From: Sphingomonas phyllosphaerae FA2
GTDB taxonomy: Bacteria > Pseudomonadota > Alphaproteobacteria > Sphingomonadales > Sphingomonadaceae
Direction of reading: 5' to 3'
Assembly: GCF_000427645.1 (NCBI RefSeq)
Contig: NZ_KE386571.1
Span: 1,477,676 to 1,541,675 of the forward strand
Length of the DNA: 64,000 nucleotides
This document shows positions 58,407 through 64,000 of the stretch, piece after piece. Each line of letters opens with the position of its first letter. Within the stretch, counting starts at the first letter, position 1. Position numbers and translations under genes: made by a program. Below the pieces are notes generated by a model. The model saw only the letters and a list, made by a program, of their open reading frames with translations, was not told the origin of the DNA and did no database searches.

Positions 58407-59414
58407 TCAGAGTGATCGACGCGGCGGCGCTGTAGAAAAGACCCACCCTTTCGGGCCGGCACGCACGATAATCCCGGCCTGGGTCGCACTTCGCCCCACC
58501 TCCAGCGCGTTGAGCAACGCCTCGACGTTGGCCGAATCACGCTCGAATGCCGGCAGGATAACTCCGAGTCGCGATCGCGTTTCCGCCAGCGCGCGGCGAA
58601 CCAGCCGCCGCCGCAGATCGCGCGGTTCGTCGGCGATCGACAGGCCGCGATCCGGTCCGTGCCATCGCTCGGCCCATAACCGCTCGGCTTCGCGGGCGAG
58701 CACCTCCTCCGCCTCGGCGAGATATCCGGCCGACGCCGCCAGCGCGACCGGGTCCAGCGCCGGCGTCGCAGCAAGGAGCGCGCGCACCCGCGTGCGATCG
58801 TGGCGCGGATCGTCGTTCGAGGGATCGTCGACGAACGGCGTCGCGCTCTTCGCGACTAGCACCCGCAATTCCGCGCGCCGCCACCCCAGCAGCGGCCGCA
58901 GGACGACACCGAAATTGTCCAAGCGCACCGCGCGAATCGCCGAGAGCCCCGACAGCCCACAGCCGCGCTGCAACCGCATCAGCATCGTCTCTGCCTGATC
59001 ATCGGCGTGGTGCGCGGTCAGCAGGAACGACAGGCCCTCCGCACCTGCCCACTCGCCCATCGCGGCATAGCGCGCTTCTCGCGCCCGCATCTGGACGCTG
59101 TTGCCGGCGATTGGCGCGGAGGGGGCAAGAATGTGATGCGGAACGCCAAGCGTCACGCAAACCCGGCCGACCATCGCCGCCTCGGCGGTTGATTCCGGGC
59201 GGAGCCGATGATCGAAGGTCACGGCGACCATCCGTCGCGGGAAAGCCGCCGCGCCCAGCCGCAGCATCGCCATGCTGTCCGCACCGCCCGACACGGCCAA
59301 CGCCAGCCGCGCCGCCTCCGTCAGTGTCGCGTCGCCGGACCCACGCGCCACCAGCCGCTCGACATCGGCGCGAAACCTTGCGACCGCCGCCTCCGGCAGC
59401 GGGCGCAGCGTCAC
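58407..59414 (-). CDS. tilS: tRNA(Ile)-lysidine synthetase TilS
   Basis: A 335-residue N-type ATP pyrophosphatase. The PP-loop motif is LALAVSGGADSMAML (SGGADS at 42-47), with LTAHHADDQAETMLMRLQRGCGLSGL for tRNA contact. The C-terminal domain is shorter than in E. coli TilS, as is common in alphaproteobacteria. It converts C34 of tRNA-Ile(CAU) to lysidine so that it reads AUA. No ATG fits. The GTG at 59414, directly after the cpoB stop, gives a sensible start; an alternative GTG at 59438 would overlap cpoB. The ftsH gene follows after 64 bases. Confidence 0.9.
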   Translation of the reverse strand: MTLRPLPEAAVARFRADVERLVARGSGDATLTEAARLALAVSGGADSMAMLRLGAAAFPRRMVAVTFDHRLRPESTAEAAMVGRVCVTLGVPHHILAPSAPIAGNSVQMRAREARYAAMGEWAGAEGLSFLLTAHHADDQAETMLMRLQRGCGLSGLSAIRAVRLDNFGVVLRPLLGWRRAELRVLVAKSATPFVDDPSNDDPRHDRTRVRALLAATPALDPVALAASAGYLAEAEEVLAREAERLWAERWHGPDRGLSIADEPRDLRRRLVRRALAETRSRLGVILPAFERDSANVEALLNALEVGRSATQAGIIVRAGPKGWVFSTAPPRRSL

Positions 59415-59415
59415 C

Positions 59416-60294
59416 TCACTTGCACTTGGCGGCGGCACGGGCCTTGACGATGTCGGCTTTCATCTTGGCGGAAATGGTCGCGCCATAAACGTCGCTCAGC
59501 TCGCCATAGACCTTGCAGGCATCTGCGGCCTTGTCGAGCTTCACCAGCGCGCTGCCCAGATAGAACAGGCTGTCCGGCGCACGTTCGCCATCCGGCATCT
59601 TCTTGTAATTGTCGTAGAAGGCGATCGACGCGAGGCTCGGCTTCCCGTCATCCAGATAGGCGCGCCCGATCAGGTTCTGCGCATAGCTGGCGCGGCGCGA
59701 CTTGGGATAATCGGCAACGACCTTCTTGAGCGCCGTCACCGCCTCGCCGTAGCGCTTGGCCTCCCACAGCCGGAAGCCATAGAGATAGCCGTCCTCGGCC
59801 GCATCACCCGTGCTCGGCTTCGCGACCGCGGCGGTGCCGGCGGCTTTGTCGGCCGGCACAGGCGCTTCGGGAACGGTCACGTCCGGGCCGCCGACCGGCG
59901 CAGCCGGAGTGGCGACCGGCGGCGCGGCGAGCTTGGCGTCGGTCGCCTTACGGTAATCGGCGAACTGGCCCTCCAGCTGGCGCAGCCGATATTCGTTCTG
60001 CTCGATTTGCCCGGTCATCGATGCGAGCTGCTGTTCCAGCGACGTGACGCGCGACGTCAAGTCGGTGATCGCGCCCGATGCGGGCACCCCGGCGGCCTCG
60101 ACCGGCGTCGGCGCGCTCGGGGCGATCTGCGGCTCGACCATCATCCCCGCACCGCCCGGGAACACCTTGCGCTGCACCGCGCGCATCTCGCTCTCGAGCT
60201 TGCCGACGCGCGCCTCGACCGGTGCGTCGCGCTGCGCCAGCGCGGGGCTGGCGAGAGTAAGGGCGATCGCCGCGCCTGCTAGAAACTTGGTCAT
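59416..60294 (-). CDS. Tol-Pal system protein CpoB/YbgF
   Basis: A 292-residue periplasmic protein. A signal peptide (FLAGAAIALTLASPALAQ) is followed by an N-terminal coiled coil (about 28-115, RVTSLEQQLASMTGQIEQNEYRLRQLE), a Pro/Ala linker and C-terminal TPR repeats (about 160-285, YLYGFRLWEAKRYGEAVTALKKV). CpoB coordinates peptidoglycan synthesis with outer-membrane constriction; tolQRAB and pal are not visible here. It is directly followed by tilS (overlap or 1 base, by start choice) and then ftsH, an order found in other sphingomonads. Start: ATG at 60294. Confidence 0.9.
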   Translation of the reverse strand: MTKFLAGAAIALTLASPALAQRDAPVEARVGKLESEMRAVQRKVFPGGAGMMVEPQIAPSAPTPVEAAGVPASGAITDLTSRVTSLEQQLASMTGQIEQNEYRLRQLEGQFADYRKATDAKLAAPPVATPAAPVGGPDVTVPEAPVPADKAAGTAAVAKPSTGDAAEDGYLYGFRLWEAKRYGEAVTALKKVVADYPKSRRASYAQNLIGRAYLDDGKPSLASIAFYDNYKKMPDGERAPDSLFYLGSALVKLDKAADACKVYGELSDVYGATISAKMKADIVKARAAAKCK

Positions 60295-60379
60295 CTTCTC
60301 GTCCCCCGATGCATCGGCACCGGATAATGTTCTGGATTATCACTGCTGTCGCCAGCCTTAAGCGGGCGACACCAATACG

Positions 60380-61267
60380 TCATCCGCCGTTGTTCTGGAA
60401 CGCGGGCGGCACCGTCGCACCACCCGCCGCAGTCGGCGGGCTGGTGACGGCGGACGGCGTTGCGGCCGGGGCGGGCGCACCTGCGAAGCGCGCGGTGAGC
60501 GCCTCGGCGCTGACGCCGACGTCCTTCATCGCACGCTTGCCGTCGCCCAGCGGCGGCAGCGCGCGGCCGTCGACCGTCACCTGCAACTGGTCCGGTCGCC
60601 CGATGTTGAGCATCGGCCGCTCGGTGCCCGCAGGTACCTCGAAGGTCTGCCCGGGCTGCAACGTGCCAGTGAACAGCGTCTTGTTCGTGCCGTCATAGAC
60701 GCGCAACCACACCTCGTTCTTGGCGGTCAGCACCACCTTGCCCGTCGCCGGCGTCGGACTTGGCGGCGGCACCGGCGCACTGCGCGCCACCGTCGTCGGG
60801 CTGGCGGCCGCTTCCGGCGACTCCTGCGTGCCGCGGAACATGCCGGTCGACAGCCACAGCACGCCGAGGATCAACAGCGCCAACGCGACCCCGGCCGCGA
60901 CGATCACCGTTCCGCGCGATGGCCCGCGTGAAGGATCGGCGATCTCCTCGATATGGTGCTGCCGCATCGGCATCGCACCGCGCGCCAGCTCGCCGCGGAT
61001 ACCACGACCGATCTCGGCCTGGTCGAGCCCGACCGCGCGGGCATAAGCGCGCGCAAAGCCCGAGGCGTAGGTCGGCGACGGAAGCAGATCGAGCCGGTCG
61101 TCTTCCAGCGCCTCCAGGAAGCGCTGCGTCACGCGGGTTCGTGCCGCTACCTCGGCCACCGACAGCCCCTGCGCCTCGCGAGCGGCCCGCAGACGGGCGC
61201 CGACCGTGCCGGGCTGCGGAGCGCCGCTCGGCGACGTCGCCTGCGCCGGATGCTCGCCTTCGCTCAT
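60380..61267 (-). CDS. RodZ-like helix-turn-helix membrane protein (DUF4115)
   Basis: A 295-residue protein. An N-terminal HTH_25 domain (residues about 21-90, GARLRAAREAQGLSVAEVAARTRVTQRFLEALE) is followed by one transmembrane helix (about 120-141), a Pro/Thr/Ala-rich linker, and a periplasmic DUF4115 beta domain (about 185-265, NEVWLRVYDGTNKTLFTG). RodZ links MreB to the cell wall machinery in rod-shaped bacteria; whether this one does is inferred from layout only. The C-terminal tail is Ala/Pro/Thr-rich. The ATG at 61267 is chosen, since it starts MSEGEHPAQ; the open frame extends to 61306. Confidence 0.85.
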   Translation of the reverse strand: MSEGEHPAQATSPSGAPQPGTVGARLRAAREAQGLSVAEVAARTRVTQRFLEALEDDRLDLLPSPTYASGFARAYARAVGLDQAEIGRGIRGELARGAMPMRQHHIEEIADPSRGPSRGTVIVAAGVALALLILGVLWLSTGMFRGTQESPEAAASPTTVARSAPVPPPSPTPATGKVVLTAKNEVWLRVYDGTNKTLFTGTLQPGQTFEVPAGTERPMLNIGRPDQLQVTVDGRALPPLGDGKRAMKDVGVSAEALTARFAGAPAPAATPSAVTSPPTAAGGATVPPAFQNNGG

Positions 61268-61375
61268 TATTGTCTCCGACCCCTGCGTTTCCCGCGATGC
61301 ACACATCGTCTTTCAAAGCGTCACGGACGTGTCAACACGCCGCGCCGTCAGACGCTGACTCGATTCGTCGGATCG

Positions 61376-63643
61376 CTATGCCAGTTCGACGCCCTGATCC
61401 GCCGCCCAGCGCGCCAGCGCGCCCCGCATATCGCGCGGCGGATGGGCGAGCAGCGTTTCGATGAACGCGGTCAACGCACCGCGATCGAGCGAGCGGATCA
61501 TCGCCTTGACCGGCCCGACCGCAGCGGGGGTGATCGACAGCCGGTCGATGCCGATCCCGATCAGCGCCATCGCCTCCAGCGGCCGCCCGCCCATCTCGCC
61601 GCACACGCCGATCGGCACCCCGGCCTGCGCCGCCGGCACCGCGACCCGGCGCAGGAAACGCAGGATCGAGGTCGACAGCCAGTCGTAGCGCTCGGCCAGT
61701 TTGGGGTTGGCGCGATCGGCCGCGAACAGGAACTGCGTCAGGTCGTTGGTGCCGATCGACAGGAAATCGACCGCGGGCAGCAACAGATCGAGCTGAAAGG
61801 CCAGCGCCGGCACCTCCAGCATCGCCCCGTACTTGACCTCCAGCGGCAGCCGCTTGCCGCGCGACGCCAGGAAATCGCGCTGCTTTTCGAACAGCGCGCG
61901 CGCCTCGTCGAACTCCCATGCCTCCGACACCATCGGGAACATCACGTTCAGCGTCCGCCCCGCCGCCGCCTCCAGCAACGCGCGCGCCTGCGCCTTCATC
62001 AGCCCGTCGCGCTCCAGCGCCAGCCGCAGCGCACGCCAGCCCATCGCAGGATTTTCTTCATCCTCGGCATGGATCAGATACGGCAACGCCTTGTCGCCTC
62101 CGATGTCGACGGTGCGAAAGATCACCGGACGCGCGCCCGCCGCATCCAGCACCTCGCGGTACAAGCGCTGCTGCCGCTCGCGCTGCGGCAACGTTGCGGA
62201 GACGAGGAACTGGAATTCGGTGCGGAACAGCCCGATCCCGTCCGCCCCGGTCACATCGAGCGCGGCGACATCGTCGCGCAGCCCGGCATTGACCATCACG
62301 GTCAGCCGGTGCCCGTCCTTCGTGACCGGCGCGACATCGCGCAATGCGGCATAAGCGGCCCGGCGCTTTTGTCGCGCGGCGAGGCTCGCCTCGAATGCCT
62401 CCTCCATCGCGCCCGTCGGGCGGACGGTCAGCGTGCCTTCGGTGACGTCGAGCAACAGCAGGTCGCCCTCCGCGATCAACCGCCGCACGTCGCGGACGCG
62501 CCCCAGCACCGGCACCCCCATCGCGCGCGCGACGATCGTGACGTGCGCGGTCAACGAGCCCTCTTCCAGCACCACGCCCTTCAACCGGCGGCGATCATAT
62601 TCGAGCAATTCCGCCGGCCCGAGGTTGCGCGCGATCAGGATCGTGTCCTGCCGCAGCCCCATTTGCGCCGCCGTCCCCATCTGGCCGGAGACGATCCGCA
62701 GCAAACGGTTCGACAGATCCTCCAGATCGTGCATCCGGTCGGCGAGCAACGGATCGTCGATCTCGCGCATCCGCTGGCGGGTGCGCTGCTGGACGCGCTC
62801 GATCGCCGCCTCAGCGGTGAGGCCGCTGTCGATGGCCTCGTTGATGCGACGCGCCCAGCCCTCGTCATAGGCGAACATCTTGTAGGTGGCGATCACCTCC
62901 TGATGCTCGTCGCCCACGCCGAACTCGGCCTCGCGCGCGATCCGGTCGATCTGTTCGCGCATCTTGTCGAACGCGGCATAGACGCGGTGTCGCTCGGCCT
63001 CCGTATCCTCGGCAACCGTGTGCTCGATATGGATGCGCGGCTGGTGGAAGACGGCACAGCCCACCGCCATGCCGTCGACCAGCTTCTGCCCCGCGATCCG
63101 CGTCGGAGCGGTCGATTGCGGCCGGTCGCGCGGCCCTGCCTGGTCGATCAGCCCGGCATTGGCGATCAACTCGCTCAGCACCATCGCCACGGTCTGCAGC
63201 GCTTCGATCTCGACATCCTCGTAGCGGCGCGGATCGGCATGCTGCACCGCCAGCACCCCGACCGCGCGCTCGCGCCGGATGATCGGGACACCCGCGAAGC
63301 TGTGGTAGCGATCCTCGCCGGTCTCGGGCTTGTAGGCAAAGTCGGGGTGGCTGGCGGCCTCGTCGAGATTGAGCACCTCGTTATGCTGCGCGATCGTGCC
63401 GACCAGCCCCTCGCCCAGCGCCAGCTTGGTGACGTGGACAGCGGCGGGATCGAGCCCGCGCGTCGCGAACAGCTCCAGCACGCCTTCGCGCAGCAGATAG
63501 ATCGAGCAGACTTCGCTATCCAGCGCCTCGCCGATGATCTCGACCACTGAGTTCAGCTTGGCCTGCGCATTCGATCGCGCCGCCATCACGTCGTGCAGAT
63601 TGACCAGGATTTCGCGGGCGGAGCGGGCGGCGGACACGGGCAT
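61376..63643 (-). CDS. ptsP: Phosphoenolpyruvate-protein phosphotransferase PtsP (EI-Ntr)
   Basis: A 755-residue enzyme I of the nitrogen-related PTS. An N-terminal GAF domain (about 15-160, SNAQAKLNSVVEIIGEALDSEVCSIYLL) is followed by the HPr-binding and phosphohistidine domain with His367 (EGSLTAHVTIVARAMGVPVLG) and a C-terminal PEP-binding TIM barrel (LPYLIHAEDEENPAMGWRALRL, later GTNDLTQFLFAADRAN). It phosphorylates NPr (PtsO) and so EIIA-Ntr, a regulator of carbon, nitrogen, potassium and stress. The GAF domain is thought to bind glutamine. NPr and EIIA genes are not in the window. It starts at the ATG at 63643. Confidence 0.95.
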   Translation of the reverse strand: MPVSAARSAREILVNLHDVMAARSNAQAKLNSVVEIIGEALDSEVCSIYLLREGVLELFATRGLDPAAVHVTKLALGEGLVGTIAQHNEVLNLDEAASHPDFAYKPETGEDRYHSFAGVPIIRRERAVGVLAVQHADPRRYEDVEIEALQTVAMVLSELIANAGLIDQAGPRDRPQSTAPTRIAGQKLVDGMAVGCAVFHQPRIHIEHTVAEDTEAERHRVYAAFDKMREQIDRIAREAEFGVGDEHQEVIATYKMFAYDEGWARRINEAIDSGLTAEAAIERVQQRTRQRMREIDDPLLADRMHDLEDLSNRLLRIVSGQMGTAAQMGLRQDTILIARNLGPAELLEYDRRRLKGVVLEEGSLTAHVTIVARAMGVPVLGRVRDVRRLIAEGDLLLLDVTEGTLTVRPTGAMEEAFEASLAARQKRRAAYAALRDVAPVTKDGHRLTVMVNAGLRDDVAALDVTGADGIGLFRTEFQFLVSATLPQRERQQRLYREVLDAAGARPVIFRTVDIGGDKALPYLIHAEDEENPAMGWRALRLALERDGLMKAQARALLEAAAGRTLNVMFPMVSEAWEFDEARALFEKQRDFLASRGKRLPLEVKYGAMLEVPALAFQLDLLLPAVDFLSIGTNDLTQFLFAADRANPKLAERYDWLSTSILRFLRRVAVPAAQAGVPIGVCGEMGGRPLEAMALIGIGIDRLSITPAAVGPVKAMIRSLDRGALTAFIETLLAHPPRDMRGALARWAADQGVELA

Positions 63644-63669
63644 GGACGCGTGGCTATCAGACCTGTGGC

Positions 63670-63700
63670 TTGGGTGCCACGCAGCAATTTTCTTTTATAC
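63670..63700 (+). promoter_or_regulatory. Possible sigma-70 promoter upstream of the last gene
   Basis: TTGGGT (63670-63675) and an AT-rich TTTTATAC (63693-63700) lie 17 bases apart, pointing at the gene starting at 63840. The 196-base gap from the ptsP start to that gene is less GC-rich than the rest and holds no credible gene. Confidence 0.3.
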
Positions 63701-63839
63701 GTGGCGCCCGACCGCCGACGTGCTCGGCAACCCTTCCCCTGAGACAGTCCCGCCCGATATTTACATTCTGATGGCCGCCGGAACCTTTACGGCTAACATC
63801 TATTTCACGCGATTATAAACGGTGGGTGAGGTTACGATA

Positions 63840-64000
63840 ATGCTGGGGAAGATAGCTGCACGTCGCATCACAGTAGCTATCCTTCTTTCTTCTATTTCGG
63901 TCGTGCCTGCTGTCGCAGAACCAGGCGCCGTTCAATTCAGCAAGGCTGTCATCGACCCCGCGATTCCTAAGGAAAATCAGAAGGTAAAGGGCGGAACGAT
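63840..64000 (+). CDS. Secreted protein of unknown function, N-terminal part (cut by window edge)
   Basis: The first 53 codons of a frame that starts MLGKIAARRITVAILLSSIS and continues with VVPAVAEPGAVQFSKAVIDP. A positively charged N-region, a hydrophobic core and a VVPAVA signal-peptidase site predict export. The mature part is unrecognisable in this length. A GTGAGG stretch 8 bases before the ATG at 63840 is a weak ribosome binding site. Codon use is far less GC-biased than in the neighbours (ATA, CTT, TCT, AAG, GAA), which suggests acquisition or a fast-evolving gene. Confidence 0.65.
   Translation, partial: MLGKIAARRITVAILLSSISVVPAVAEPGAVQFSKAVIDPAIPKENQKVKGGT

Noticed and set aside
60953..63550. 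An 865-codon plus-strand open frame antisense to ptsP
   Set aside because: Arginine/histidine/glutamine-rich translation without any domain, and a perfect mirror of a clear PtsP gene; a product of high-GC third positions.
63642..63818. A 58-codon plus-strand frame just upstream of the last gene
   Set aside because: No ribosome binding site, overlaps the ptsP start by two bases, and the product has no recognisable features.

Overview
The window looks like a chromosomal segment of a sphingomonad (Alphaproteobacteria, probably Sphingomonas or a close relative). The evidence is very high GC, dense genes with ATGA/TTGA start-stop overlaps, ChpT beside CheA, the proA-nadD-rsfS-rlmH-envC-ctpA and ybgF-tilS-ftsH gene orders, a DciA-DsbA-DsbA-SMC cluster, and a circularly permuted two-piece tmRNA gene whose tag reads ANDNEALAIAA. 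Almost all of it is core housekeeping DNA. There is no prophage, insertion sequence, CRISPR array or rRNA operon.

Layout. 1-2.1 kb (minus): CheA (cut by the window edge), the phosphotransferase ChpT and a JAMM metallopeptidase. 2.1-4.8 kb (plus): RluD, heat-shock sigma factor RpoH and MtgA. 4.8-8.1 kb (minus): a modABC molybdate transporter and an OYE-family reductase, then tRNA-Pro(CGG). 8.3-9.4 kb: pnuC-nadR-type nicotinamide riboside salvage. 9.7-10.6 kb: an unrecognised secreted protein. 10.8-16.8 kb: LepA, polyprenyl diphosphate synthase, chorismate mutase, a GAF protein, dienelactone hydrolase, a GNAT enzyme and GpmA. 17-20.5 kb: GlmM, a DAACS symporter and RarD. 20.6-26.7 kb: recF, two tandem paralogous MFS transporters, gyrB. 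27-30.3 kb (minus): MutY, a serine hydrolase and NudC, back to back with DciA, two DsbA-like proteins and SMC (30.3-35.9 kb). 35.9-40.4 kb: a GT87-like membrane protein, then radical SAM DNA repair/modification protein, hemerythrin and DUF4130-UdgX. 40.5-42.5 kb: aldo/keto reductase, DedA and a small secreted protein. 42.5-48.9 kb (minus): one operon, proA to coq7. 49-52.5 kb: MsrB, CHAP protein, acyl-CoA dehydrogenase and SDR. 52.7-56 kb: a 54-residue protein behind an EcfG-like promoter, tmRNA, Rrf2 regulator and LigA. 56.3-63.6 kb (minus): FtsH, TilS, CpoB/YbgF, a RodZ-like protein and PtsP. The last 350 bases are less GC-rich and carry the start of a secreted protein.

Three families of long palindromic (REP-like) repeats sit in the gaps. 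Six of the nine loci lie between convergent genes, and two families recur in the same order (B then A) at four loci. No transposase or RAYT gene is visible here.

The most notable items are the two-piece tmRNA with its shared upstream region with the Rrf2 gene, the radical SAM-hemerythrin-UdgX cluster, the EcfG-type promoter in front of a tiny hydrophilic protein, and a secreted protein with a weak resemblance to thioester (TQXA/TED) domains. Functions are assigned by reading translated sequence and motifs only; no database search was possible.
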